A stretch of 64,000 nt of DNA from Streptomyces sp. CB02923 (GCF_001905005.1 NZ_LWKZ01000028.1:1-64000); one strand, 5' to 3'; shown: positions 48,401-56,540, counted from the first letter of the stretch. The notes: generated by a model from the letters alone, not told the origin. Numbers and translations: made by a program.

Positions 48401-49501
48401 ATGACGACGCACCGGCAGCTCGTGGCCGGGCTGGAGAGGCGGGGGCTGGTGCCTGCGGAATGGCGGAGGGCCGTGGACGCGGTGGACCGGGCACTGTTCG
48501 TTCCGGAGAGATTCGAAGGGGGCGACTTCACCGCCGACCCCGAGGGCTGGCTGCGGGCCGTCTACGCGGACGCACCCGTCGTCACACAGGTCAACGACGG
48601 TGCGGCCACTGCGGACGGTGCGTTCCGGCTCGCCACGTCGTCGTCCTCCATGCCGTCGGTCATGCTCGACGTGCTGAGCCTGCTCGACGTGCGGGACGGA
48701 CACCGGGTGCTGGAGATCGGCACCGGCACCGGTTACCACGCGGCCTGGCTGTGCCACCGGCTGGGCGACAGCCGGGTGACGAGCGTCGAGCTGGATCCGG
48801 CCGTCCTGGCCGCAGCGCTGGGCAGCCTCGACCGGGCTGGGTTCCGGCCGACGGCCGTCGCGGGCGACGGGCGCGACGGGCATCCGCAGGGCGCTCCGTA
48901 CGACCGGGTCGTCTGCACCTGCACCATGCGGGACATCCCGCCGGCCTGGCTGGAGCAGTGTCCCGACGGGCGGATCGTCACCCCGTGGGGCAGCAGTTTC
49001 TTCAGTGGCTCGTTCGCCACGCTGGAGGTGCGGGACGGGACGGCCCGGGGCGCCTTCTCCGGTTACCCGGCCTTCATGTGGGACCGCACCCGCCGGGCCG
49101 GAGCCGGGCGCATCGCCGATCTGTACGGCGGGGAGGCCGGGAAGAAGAGCACGACGGGCATCCCGCCGCAGCACGTCATCCAGGACGCGCCGGCGTTCTT
49201 CACCGGTCTGCACGTCACCGACGCGTGGTACCGGTGGTGCGCCGACGACAGCGGCGAGGCCACCCTGTGGTTCTTCGCCGACGACGGATCGTCCTGGGCC
49301 ACCGTGGAGTACGTACCCGACGTGGACACGTACGAGGTGGAGCAGTACGGCCCGCGGGCTCTGTGGGACGAGGTGCGCGCGGCGTTCCTCCGATGGCACG
49401 GGCTGGGGCGCCCGCAACGCTCCCGGTTCGGTCTGTCGGCCGGCCGGGACGGGTGGTGGGTGTGGCTGGACGAGCCGTCGCAGGTGGTGGGCCGTCCGTA
49501 G
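48401..49501 (+). CDS. Protein-L-isoaspartate O-methyltransferase-like enzyme
   Basis: A 366-aa SAM-dependent methyltransferase. The SAM-binding motif I reads RVLEIGTGTGYHAAWL (Gly-rich loop at about 104-111). The upstream VTQVNDG...ATSSSSMPSVMLDVL block matches the substrate region of PIMT enzymes. DRVVCTCTMRDIPPAWLEQCPDGRIVTPWG follows. It is about 150 residues longer than housekeeping PIMT. The extra C-terminal domain (about 230-366) is Trp-rich and unknown to me. This size and layout resemble PIMT homologs of RiPP pathways (ATP-grasp-linked or FxLD groups), which methylate Asp side chains in a peptide. No ATP-grasp or lanthionine gene is near. It is adjacent to the 36-aa peptide gene. Confidence 0.8.
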   Translation: MTTHRQLVAGLERRGLVPAEWRRAVDAVDRALFVPERFEGGDFTADPEGWLRAVYADAPVVTQVNDGAATADGAFRLATSSSSMPSVMLDVLSLLDVRDGHRVLEIGTGTGYHAAWLCHRLGDSRVTSVELDPAVLAAALGSLDRAGFRPTAVAGDGRDGHPQGAPYDRVVCTCTMRDIPPAWLEQCPDGRIVTPWGSSFFSGSFATLEVRDGTARGAFSGYPAFMWDRTRRAGAGRIADLYGGEAGKKSTTGIPPQHVIQDAPAFFTGLHVTDAWYRWCADDSGEATLWFFADDGSSWATVEYVPDVDTYEVEQYGPRALWDEVRAAFLRWHGLGRPQRSRFGLSAGRDGWWVWLDEPSQVVGRP

Positions 49502-49520
49502 CTCTGTGAGTGCCCAGGAG

Positions 49521-49600
49521 GTCCCGCCGGAACGGAGGAGGCCCCGCCGGAACGGAGGAGGCCCCGCCGGAACGGAGGAGGCCCCGCCGGAACGGAGGAG
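49521..49600. repeat. Four tandem 20-bp repeats
   Basis: Four head-to-tail copies of GCCCCGCCGGAACGGAGGAG, identical except for one base in the first, run straight into a fifth partial copy that is the left arm of the terminator at 49595-49624. Confidence 0.95.
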
Positions 49601-49624
49601 GCCCCGCCGGGGCGGAGCCTCCTC
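49595..49624. terminator. Bidirectional terminator with tandemly duplicated left arm
   Basis: GAGGAGGCCCCGCC (49595-49608) pairs with GGCGGAGCCTCCTC (49611-49624) with one mismatch and a GG turn. It separates convergent genes. Each of the four upstream 20-bp repeats contains most of the same left arm and could pair with the single right arm instead. Confidence 0.8.
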
Positions 49625-49642
49625 GCACGCATGTGACGGCCG

Positions 49643-50815
49643 TTACGGCAGGTTCCGCGCCATCACGATGCGCTGGACCTGGTTCGTGCCCTCGTAGATT
49701 TGGGTGATCTTGGCGTCGCGCATCATGCGCTCCAGCGGGTAGTCGCGGGTGTAGCCGTAGCCGCCGAGGAGTTGGACGGCGTCGGTGGTGATCTCCATGG
49801 CGGCGTCGGAGGCGTAGCACTTGGCGGCGGCGCCGAAGAAGGTGAGGTCTTCGGGCTTGCCGCCGGCGGAGATGCGTTCGGACTTGGCGGCGGCGGCGTA
49901 GGTGAGCTGGCGGGCGGCCTCCAGCTTCATGGCCATGTCGGCGAGCATGAACTGCACGCCCTGGAAGTCGCCGATCGGCTTGCCGAACTGCTTGCGCTCC
50001 TGGACGTAGCCCTTGGCGTAGTCGAGGGCGCCCTGGGCGATGCCGAGGGCCTGGGCCGCGATGGTGATGCGGGTGTGGTCCAGGGTCTGCATGGCGGTGG
50101 CGAAGCCGGTGCCCTCGGCGCCGATGAGGCGGTCGGCGGGGATGCGGACGTTGTCGAGGTAGACCTCGCGGGTCGGGGAGCCCTTGATGCCGAGCTTCTT
50201 CTCCGGGGCGCCGAAGGAGACGCCCGGGTCGGACTTTTCCACGACGAAGGCGGAGATGCCCTTGGAGCGCTTCTCGGGGTCCGTCACGGCCATGACCGTG
50301 TAGTACTCGGAGACGCCGGCGTTGGTGATCCAGCGCTTGACGCCGTTGAGGACGTAGTCGTCGCCGTCGCGTACGGCCTTGGTCTTCATGCCGGCCGCGT
50401 CGGAGCCCGCGTCGGGCTCGCTCAGGCAGTACGAGAACATCGCGTCGCCCTTGGCGAGCGGGGCCAGGTACTTCTTCTTCAGCTCCTCGGAGCCGGAGAG
50501 GATCACCGGCAGCGAGCCGAGCTTGTTGACGGCGGGGATCAGGGAGGAGGAGGCGCAGACGCGGGCGACCTCCTCGATGACGATGACGGTGGCCAGCGCG
50601 TCGGCGCCGGCGCCGTCGTACGCCTCGGGGACATGGACGGCGTGCAGGTCGTTGAGGGTCAGAGCGTCCCGGGCCTCCTGCGGGAAGCGGGCCTCCTCGT
50701 CCACCTCGGCGGCGTACGGGGCGATCTTCGCCTCGGCGAGCGAGCGCACCGAATCGCGGAGCATGTCGTGCTCCTCGGACGTCCGGTACAGATCGAAATC
50801 AGCGGTTCCCGCCAA
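49643..50815 (-). CDS. Acyl-CoA dehydrogenase
   Basis: A 390-aa FAD flavoenzyme that oxidises an acyl-CoA thioester to the enoyl-CoA. Family marks include YCLSEPDAGSDAAGMKTKA (FAD/substrate contact), RWITNAGVSEYYTVMAV, RIPADRLIGAEGTGFATAMQTLDHTRITIAAQALG, and the C-terminal QLLGGYGYTRDYPLERMMRDAKITQIYEGTNQVQRIV. Glu375 is in the position of the catalytic base of short-chain types. The TTG start at 50815 has GGGGAG upstream. Chain-length preference cannot be read. A 20-bp imperfect dyad lies in its promoter region. Confidence 0.93.
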   Translation of the reverse strand: MAGTADFDLYRTSEEHDMLRDSVRSLAEAKIAPYAAEVDEEARFPQEARDALTLNDLHAVHVPEAYDGAGADALATVIVIEEVARVCASSSLIPAVNKLGSLPVILSGSEELKKKYLAPLAKGDAMFSYCLSEPDAGSDAAGMKTKAVRDGDDYVLNGVKRWITNAGVSEYYTVMAVTDPEKRSKGISAFVVEKSDPGVSFGAPEKKLGIKGSPTREVYLDNVRIPADRLIGAEGTGFATAMQTLDHTRITIAAQALGIAQGALDYAKGYVQERKQFGKPIGDFQGVQFMLADMAMKLEAARQLTYAAAAKSERISAGGKPEDLTFFGAAAKCYASDAAMEITTDAVQLLGGYGYTRDYPLERMMRDAKITQIYEGTNQVQRIVMARNLP

Positions 50816-50846
50816 GGTTTCTCACTCCCCTGAGAGCTGGTGCAGT

Positions 50847-50866
50847 GCTAACTACCGTTAAGTAAC
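50847..50866. promoter_or_regulatory. Candidate operator between acyl-CoA dehydrogenase and ugd
   Basis: GCTAACTACCGTTAAGTAAC is an imperfect dyad in which the TA steps and the central CG are symmetric (G-TA--TA-CG-TA--TA-C). It lies 32 bp before the acyl-CoA dehydrogenase start. The form resembles TetR-type operators of fatty-acid genes. It is a suggestion only. Confidence 0.4.
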
Positions 50867-51013
50867 CCGAATTCTAGGGGGCTGTACGGCGGGTGGGATA
50901 CGTGAGTTTGCCGACAGCACCCGAAAGGTCCCGGCCACCGGGCCCGGACCGCCCGGCAGTGGCCCGACTATGCTCAGGCAGCGCACTTCTCCCCGTATGC
51001 ACCTGGAGTTTCC

Positions 51014-52354
51014 ATGGCCCTGAAGATCACCGTGATCGGCACCGGCTACCTCGGCGCGACGCATGCCGCGGCCATGGCGGAGCTGGGATTCGAGGTGATG
51101 GGGCTGGACATCGACCCGGCGAAGATCGCGATGCTGGAGCGGGGCGAGACCCCGATGTACGAGCCCGGCCTGGAGGAGCTGCTGCGGGCGCACGTCGCGG
51201 GCTTCGAGGGCACCAGCGGCCGGCTGCGCTTCACGACCTCCTGGGAGGAGCTGGCGGACTTCGGCGACGTGCACTTCCTCTGCGTGAACACGCCGCAGAA
51301 GCACGGCGAGTACGCCTGCGACATGTCGTACGTCGAGTCGGCCGTCGAGTCGCTGGCCCCGCTGCTGCGGCGCCCGGCGCTGGTGGTCGGCAAGTCGACG
51401 GTCCCGGTGGGCAGCGCGGCGCGGCTGGCGAAGCGGCTCGCGGAGCTGGCGCCGGCCGGCGAGGACGTGGAGCTGGCCTGGAATCCGGAGTTCCTGCGCG
51501 AGGGCTTCGCCGTGCAGGACACCCTGCACCCGGACCGGATCGTCATCGGTGTCGAGGGCGGGCGGGCCGAGGAGGTCCTGCGGGAGGTGTACGCGACGCC
51601 GGTGGCCGAGGGCTCGCCGTTCGTGGTGGCCGACTTCCCCACGGCGGAGCTGGTCAAGACGTCCGCCAACTCCTTCCTGGCCACGAAGATCTCGTTCATC
51701 AACGCCATGGCGGAGGTGTGCGAGGCGGCCGGCGGTGACGTGGTGAAGCTGGCGGAGGCGATCGGCCACGACGAGCGGATCGGCCGCAAGTTCCTGCGGG
51801 CCGGTATCGGCTTCGGCGGCGGCTGTCTGCCCAAGGACATCCGGGCGTTCATGGCGCGCGCCGGTGAGCTGGGCGCCGACCAGGCGCTGACGTTCCTGCG
51901 CGAGGTCGACTCGATCAACATGCGGCGCCGCGGTCACATGGTCGAGCTGACCCGGGAGGCGGTCGGCGGTTCCTTCCTCGGCACCCGGGTCGCCGTCCTC
52001 GGCGCCACGTTCAAGCCGGATTCGGACGACGTACGGGACTCGCCCGCGCTCAACGTCGCCGGGCAGATCCACCTCCAGGGCGGCCAGGTGACGGTGTACG
52101 ACCCGAAGGGCATGGAGAACGCGCGGCGCGTGTTCCCGACGCTGGGGTACGCGGACACGGCGCTGGAGGCGGTGCGCGGCGCCGATGTGGTGCTGCACCT
52201 GACCGAGTGGCGGGAGTTCCGGGAGCTGGACCCGGCCGCGCTGGCCGAGGTGGTGGCCACGCCGCGCATCCTGGACGGGCGCAACGCGCTCGACCCGGAG
52301 CTGTGGCGCAAGGCGGGCTGGACGTACCGGGCGCTGGGCCGCCCGCAGGCCTGA
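51014..52354 (+). CDS. UDP-glucose 6-dehydrogenase
   Basis: A 446-aa NAD-dependent enzyme that oxidises UDP-glucose to UDP-glucuronate in two steps. The N-terminal Rossmann fold has ITVIGTGYLGATHAAAMAELG. The substrate region has ELVKTSANSFLATKISFINAMAEVCE (Lys215). The catalytic GIGFGGGCLPKD has Cys271. The C-terminal domain shows VAVLGATFKPDSDDVRDSPALNVA. GDP-mannose dehydrogenases share these motifs, so the sugar nucleotide is the most likely choice rather than certain. GGAG precedes the ATG. It could supply uronic acids for the envelope glycans implied by the LCP genes. Confidence 0.9.
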   Translation: MALKITVIGTGYLGATHAAAMAELGFEVMGLDIDPAKIAMLERGETPMYEPGLEELLRAHVAGFEGTSGRLRFTTSWEELADFGDVHFLCVNTPQKHGEYACDMSYVESAVESLAPLLRRPALVVGKSTVPVGSAARLAKRLAELAPAGEDVELAWNPEFLREGFAVQDTLHPDRIVIGVEGGRAEEVLREVYATPVAEGSPFVVADFPTAELVKTSANSFLATKISFINAMAEVCEAAGGDVVKLAEAIGHDERIGRKFLRAGIGFGGGCLPKDIRAFMARAGELGADQALTFLREVDSINMRRRGHMVELTREAVGGSFLGTRVAVLGATFKPDSDDVRDSPALNVAGQIHLQGGQVTVYDPKGMENARRVFPTLGYADTALEAVRGADVVLHLTEWREFRELDPAALAEVVATPRILDGRNALDPELWRKAGWTYRALGRPQA

Positions 52355-52368
52355 GACGGGAACGCACA

Positions 52369-52410
52369 CGCCACGAGGGCCGTACTCCGCGGAGTACGGC
52401 CCTCGTGGCG
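52369..52410. terminator. Perfect 42-bp palindromic bidirectional terminator
   Basis: CGCCACGAGGGCCGTACTCC (52369-52388), central GC, then its exact inverse complement (52391-52410). The 20-bp uninterrupted stem lies between the convergent UDP-glucose dehydrogenase and dipeptidase genes. Confidence 0.93.
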
Positions 52411-52432
52411 TTGCGCAGGAGGTGCGTGCCCC

Positions 52433-53620
52433 TCAGCCGTCGAGCTGTTCGATCGTCGCGTTGGACGGGCCGCGCTCGGTACGCACCGTACGCGCGACGT
52501 CCTCGGCGCCGCGCAGCGTGCGGACCGCGTTCTGCCAGGTCAGCTTGGCCAGGTCGGCCGTGGACCACTTGCGGTCGAGCAGTTCGGCGACCAGGTTCGG
52601 GTAGCCGGACACGTCGGCGAGGTCGGCGGGCGTGAAGGCGGTGCCGTCGAAGTCGCCGCCGATGCCGATGTGGTCGATGCCGGCGGCCTCGCGCATGTGG
52701 TCGAGGTGGTCGGCGACGGTGGCGGCGGTGGCGAGCGGGCGCGGGTGTTCGGCCTCGAAGGCGCGGTGCACGGCCATGCCCTCGGCGGTGGTGTCCAGGT
52801 GGTGGAGGCCGTGCGCGCGCATGTTCTCGTCCGCCCGCAGGGTCCAGTCGACGGCCGCGGGCAGGATGAACTTCGGCACGAAGGTCGCCATCGCGATGCC
52901 GCCGTTGGCGGGCAGCCGCTCCAGCACGTCGTCGGGGATGTTGCGCGGGTGGTCGCAGACCGCGCGGGCGGAGGAGTGCGAGAAGACGACGGGCGCCGCG
53001 CTGGTGTCCAGCGCGTGGCGCATGGTGTCGGCGGAGACGTGCGAGAGGTCGACGAGCATCCCGAGGCGGTTCATCTCGCGGACGACCTCGCGGCCGAAGG
53101 CGGTGAGGCCGTGCGCGCGGGGCTCGTCGGTGGCCGAGTCGGCCCACGCGATGTTGTCGTTGTGGGTGAGCGTCATGTAGCGCACGCCCAGTTCGTGCAG
53201 CGCGCGCAGGGTGGCCAGCGAGTTGTTGATCGAGTGGCCGCCCTCGGCGCCCATCAGGGAGGCGATCCGGCCGTCGGCGCGGGCCGCTTCCATGTCGTCG
53301 GCGGTGTACGCCAGGCGCAGGTCGCCGGGGTAGCGGGCGGCGAGCTGCCGCACCACGTCGATCTGTTCGAGGGTGGCGCTGACCGCCTGGTCGCCGGTGT
53401 AGTCGGTCCGTACGTAGACCGACCAGAACTGCGCGCCGACGCCGCCGGCCCGCAGCCGGGGGATGTCGGTGTGCAGGTGGCCGGTCTGGTCGTCGGCGAT
53501 GTCGCGCCGGTCGAGGTCGTAGCGGACCTGCTCCCGCAGGGCCCAGGGCAGGTCGTTGTGGCCGTCGACGACGGGGTGCTCGGCGAGCAGCGCGCGGGCC
53601 GCTTCCAGGGACGCGCTCAC
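52433..53620 (-). CDS. Membrane dipeptidase family (M19) zinc dipeptidase
   Basis: A 395-aa TIM-barrel metallopeptidase that hydrolyses dipeptides. Visible marks are the first zinc site VVDGHNDLPWAL, MGAEGGHSINNSLATLRALHELGVRYMTLTHNDNIAWADSATD (bridging Glu), MLVDLSHVSADTM and PVVFSHSSARAVCDHPRNIPDD (His ligands), and HIGIGGDFDG (Asp). There is no signal peptide, so it is probably cytosolic. Its GTG start at 53620 overlaps the purE stop by 4 bp, making it the third gene of a purK-purE-dipeptidase operon, a linkage frequent in actinobacteria as I recall. Confidence 0.92.
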   Translation of the reverse strand: MSASLEAARALLAEHPVVDGHNDLPWALREQVRYDLDRRDIADDQTGHLHTDIPRLRAGGVGAQFWSVYVRTDYTGDQAVSATLEQIDVVRQLAARYPGDLRLAYTADDMEAARADGRIASLMGAEGGHSINNSLATLRALHELGVRYMTLTHNDNIAWADSATDEPRAHGLTAFGREVVREMNRLGMLVDLSHVSADTMRHALDTSAAPVVFSHSSARAVCDHPRNIPDDVLERLPANGGIAMATFVPKFILPAAVDWTLRADENMRAHGLHHLDTTAEGMAVHRAFEAEHPRPLATAATVADHLDHMREAAGIDHIGIGGDFDGTAFTPADLADVSGYPNLVAELLDRKWSTADLAKLTWQNAVRTLRGAEDVARTVRTERGPSNATIEQLDG

Positions 53621-54156
53621 TTGCCGCCCCCGAAGCCGAAGCCGGCCGGGGCGGCGACCTTGTTGCGCAGCCGCTTGCCCTTCTCGGTGGCCTGCTCGTT
53701 GAGCTGCTGCTGGAAGTCGCGCATCCGGGCGAGCAGGTCGGGGTCGTGGGCGGCGAGCATCCGGGCGGCGAGCAGCCCGGCGTTGCGGGCCCCGCCGACG
53801 GAGACGGTGGCGACGGGCACGCCGGCCGGCATCTGCACGATGGACAGCAGCGAGTCCATGCCGTCCAGGTACTTCAGCGGTACGGGGACGCCGATGACCG
53901 GCAGCGGGGTGACCGAGGCGAGCATCCCCGGCAGGTGGGCCGCTCCCCCGGCGCCCGCGATGATCGCCTTCAGGCCCCGGCCGGCGGCCTGCTCGCCGTA
54001 CGCGATCATCTCGTGCGGCATGCGGTGCGCGGAGACGACGTCGACCTCGTAGGGGATCTCGAACTCGTCGAGGGCCTTGGCGGCGGCCTCCATGACGGGC
54101 CAGTCGGAGTCGGAGCCCATGACGATGCCGATGAGGGGGGAGCTGCTCTGGCTCAT
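53617..54156 (-). CDS. purE: N5-carboxyaminoimidazole ribonucleotide mutase
   Basis: A 179-aa class I PurE that converts N5-CAIR to CAIR in purine synthesis. Visible motifs are GIVMGSDSDWPVMEAAAKALDEF, the active-site SAHRMPHEM, IIAGAGGAAHLPGMLAS and TPLPVIGVPVPLKYLDGMDSLLSIVQMPAGVPVATV. Its ATG at 54156 overlaps the purK stop in ATGA. A longer in-frame reading into purK is rejected. Confidence 0.96.
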   Translation of the reverse strand: MSQSSSPLIGIVMGSDSDWPVMEAAAKALDEFEIPYEVDVVSAHRMPHEMIAYGEQAAGRGLKAIIAGAGGAAHLPGMLASVTPLPVIGVPVPLKYLDGMDSLLSIVQMPAGVPVATVSVGGARNAGLLAARMLAAHDPDLLARMRDFQQQLNEQATEKGKRLRNKVAAPAGFGFGGGK

Positions 54157-55292
54157 TCGGTGATGGTTCCTCGCAGATAGCCGGCGGCGTGCGCGGCGCG
54201 CTCTCGCACGTCGGCCAGGTCGTCGCCGTAGGTGTTGACGTGTCCGACCTTGCGGCCGGGCTTCACGTCCTTTCCGTACATATGGATCTTCAGCTGCGGG
54301 TCCCGTGCCATGCAATGGAGGTACGCGGAATACATGTCCGGATAGTCGCCGCCGAGGACGTTGGCCATCACGGTCCACTGCGCGCGCGGGCGGGGGTCGC
54401 CGAGCGGGAGGTCGAGGACGGCCCGCAGGTGGTTGGCGAACTGCGAGGTGATCGCGCCGTCCTGGGTCCAGTGGCCGGAGTTGTGCGGGCGCATGGCCAG
54501 CTCGTTGACGAGGATGCGGCCGTCGGTGGTCTCGAACAGCTCGACCGCGAGGTGGCCGATCACGCCGAGTTCCCGCGCGATGCGCAGCGCCAGCTCCTGG
54601 GCCTGTCCGGACAGCTCGTCGCTCAGGTCGGGGGCGGGCGCGATCACCGTGTCGCAGACGCCGTCGACCTGTACGGACTCCACGACCGGGTACGCGACGG
54701 CCTGGCCGTGCGGCGAGCGGACGACGTTGGCGGCCAGTTCCCGTACGAAGGGGACCTTCTCCTCGGCGAGAACCGGCACGCCGGCGCGGAACGGCTCGGC
54801 GGCCTCTTTGGAGGATCGTACGATCCAGACGCCCTTGCCGTCGTAGCCGCCGCGGACCGTCTTGAGGACGACGGGGAAGCCGTCGGTCTCCTGCGCGAAC
54901 CGCGCCACGTCCGCCGGATCGGCGACGATGCGGTGCCGGGGGCAGGGGGCTCCGATCGCGTCCAGCTTCGCTCGCATCACCCCCTTGTCCTGGGCGTGCA
55001 CGAGCGCGTCGGGGCCGGGCCGTACGGGGATGCCGTCGGCCTCCAATGCCCGCAGATGCTCGGTGGGAACGTGCTCGTGATCGAAAGTGATCACATCACA
55101 GCCACGGGCGAAGGCGCGCAGCGTGTCCAGGTCGCGGTGGTCGCCGATGACGACCTCGCTGACCACCTGGGCCGCCGAGTCCTGCGGGGTGTCGCTGAGG
55201 AGCTTGAATCTGATGCCGAGGGGGATGCCCGCCTCGTGGGTCATACGGGCGAGCTGACCGCCGCCGACCATGCCGACTACCGGGAACGTCAC
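54153..55292 (-). CDS. purK: N5-carboxyaminoimidazole ribonucleotide synthase
   Basis: A 379-aa ATP-grasp enzyme that carboxylates AIR with bicarbonate and ATP, the step before PurE. The start VTFPVVGMVGGGQLARM uses GTG at 55292 after GGGGG. FPVVLKTVRGGYDGKGVWIV (ATP lid), LAEEKVPFVRELAANVVRS, VNELAMRPHNSGHWTQDGAITSQFANHLRAVL and HMYGKDVKPGRKVGHV are family blocks. It heads the purK-purE-dipeptidase operon and is divergent from the chagasin-like gene. Confidence 0.96.
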   Translation of the reverse strand: MTFPVVGMVGGGQLARMTHEAGIPLGIRFKLLSDTPQDSAAQVVSEVVIGDHRDLDTLRAFARGCDVITFDHEHVPTEHLRALEADGIPVRPGPDALVHAQDKGVMRAKLDAIGAPCPRHRIVADPADVARFAQETDGFPVVLKTVRGGYDGKGVWIVRSSKEAAEPFRAGVPVLAEEKVPFVRELAANVVRSPHGQAVAYPVVESVQVDGVCDTVIAPAPDLSDELSGQAQELALRIARELGVIGHLAVELFETTDGRILVNELAMRPHNSGHWTQDGAITSQFANHLRAVLDLPLGDPRPRAQWTVMANVLGGDYPDMYSAYLHCMARDPQLKIHMYGKDVKPGRKVGHVNTYGDDLADVRERAAHAAGYLRGTITE

Positions 55293-55436
55293 GCCCCCAG
55301 GGTATCCGCCCGCCCGCGGGGCCCCGTCGCCCCCTTGGAGGAACGTACGAACACAAGTACGCCACTCTCGCGTTCCGGCCTCCGGAGATCGGCCGGGGGC
55401 GGTAGGCTCGCCGCCCGCGCGAAGGGAAAGGAACGC

Positions 55437-55874
55437 ATGGGCGACGGTCACATACCCAGGCGCACCAGGACCGTGGGCATCACCATCGCGGTCGCGGCGC
55501 TGGGCGCCGCCGTCTACGCGGTGGTCACCCAGCTGACGGGTCCGGTCGTCTTCGGCGAGGACGACCGGGAGATCACCGTCTCCGCCGGCACCCGCTTCTC
55601 GATCCGCCTCGCGGACACCCCCTCCACCGGCTTCCGGTGGGTCCTCGCGGCACCGGAGCCGGATCCGGCCGTACTGAAGGAGACCGGTGGCCACTACGAC
55701 GCCGACGAGCCGGCCCGTCCCGGGTCGGGCGGCATCCGCTACGTGGATTTCATGGCGCGCGGCGCCGGACGGACCGAGGTGACTCTCAGGTACTGCTTCC
55801 GCTGCGGCACCCCGCAGGCCGACGAACAGGACGAGAACAAACGGATCCGAAGGTTCCGTGTGACCGTGAACTGA
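55437..55874 (+). CDS. Chagasin-like (I42) protease inhibitor family protein, membrane-anchored
   Basis: A 145-aa protein. A single N-terminal hydrophobic helix (TVGITIAVAALGAAVYAVVTQL) suggests a signal-anchor. The exported domain (about 40-145) has the chagasin loops: SIRLADTPSTGFRWVLA matches the NPTTGY-type inhibitory loop. RPGSGGIRYVDFMARGAGRTEVTLRYCFRC matches the later strand region, with two extra Cys (C..C spacing of 2). Family members inhibit papain-type cysteine proteases. AAAGGAA precedes the ATG at 55437. Confidence 0.8.
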   Translation: MGDGHIPRRTRTVGITIAVAALGAAVYAVVTQLTGPVVFGEDDREITVSAGTRFSIRLADTPSTGFRWVLAAPEPDPAVLKETGGHYDADEPARPGSGGIRYVDFMARGAGRTEVTLRYCFRCGTPQADEQDENKRIRRFRVTVN

Positions 55875-56009
55875 CATGTCCCGCCTGTCACCGTGATCCC
55901 GGGTGGCAGGCAGCACGCAGGTCCGCTGGTTAGCATGAGCGTGCGGTTGAACGGAGACGACCGCACAAAAACGCCCACGAACGCCCACCACAGGAGCTGA
56001 ACGATCACG

Positions 56010-56540
56010 ATGAGTGAACGGAGCGCACTGCGGGCCCGACTGGACGCGCTGGCCCGCGAACTCGTGAAGTTCGGCGCCGTCGGGGGCGCGGGGGTCCTCG
56101 TCAACTTCGCCGTCTTCAACCTCGTGCGGCACCTGACCGAGCTGCCCGTCGTACGGGCCAGCATCGTCGCCACCGTGGTGGCCACCGGCACGAACTACCT
56201 CGGCTACCGCTACTTCACCTACCGCGACCGCGACAAGAACGGGCGGACCAAGGAGCTGACGCTCTTCCTGCTGTTCAGCGTCGTCGGCCTGGTGATCGAG
56301 AACGGCGTCCTGTACGTGGCGACGTACGGGTTCCACTGGGACACGCCGCTGGCGAGCAACGTCTTCAAGTTCCTCGGCATCGGCCTGGCCACGCTCTTCC
56401 GTTTCTGGTCCTACCGCACCTGGGTGTTCCAGGCGCTGCCTGCGCGGAAGGCCGTGCAGACCGCGGAGTCCTTCCTGGCCGAGGGGGCCGAGGCCCCGCA
56501 GGCGGCGGGCGCGGCGGCGGCCGAGCGGCCGCGCGACTGA
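56010..56540 (+). CDS. GtrA family membrane protein
   Basis: A 176-aa membrane protein with four hydrophobic segments (about 22-42, 50-68, 82-105, 115-135), including VKFGAVGGAGVLVNFAVFNLV and the FKFLGIGLATLFRFWSYRTWVF end typical of GtrA/DPMS families. GtrA-like proteins are thought to move polyprenyl-phosphate-linked sugars across the membrane for wall glycan modification. The C-terminal 30 residues are Ala/Glu-rich. It runs rightward after the chagasin-like gene (135-bp gap) and converges on the kinase gene. Confidence 0.9.
   Translation: MSERSALRARLDALARELVKFGAVGGAGVLVNFAVFNLVRHLTELPVVRASIVATVVATGTNYLGYRYFTYRDRDKNGRTKELTLFLLFSVVGLVIENGVLYVATYGFHWDTPLASNVFKFLGIGLATLFRFWSYRTWVFQALPARKAVQTAESFLAEGAEAPQAAGAAAAERPRD

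Noticed and set aside
48246..48404. 52-residue alternative frame overlapping the 36-aa peptide and the methyltransferase start (ATGA)
   Set aside because: Third codon positions are poorly G/C biased and no ribosome-binding site precedes it, while the frame at 48284 has both features. The ATGA overlap alone is weak evidence.
46481..49501. Assignment of the peptide cassette to a known graspetide or FxLD lanthipeptide class
   Set aside because: No ATP-grasp ligase, lanthionine synthetase or FxLD motif is present within the window, so I call it only PIMT-like and unclassified.
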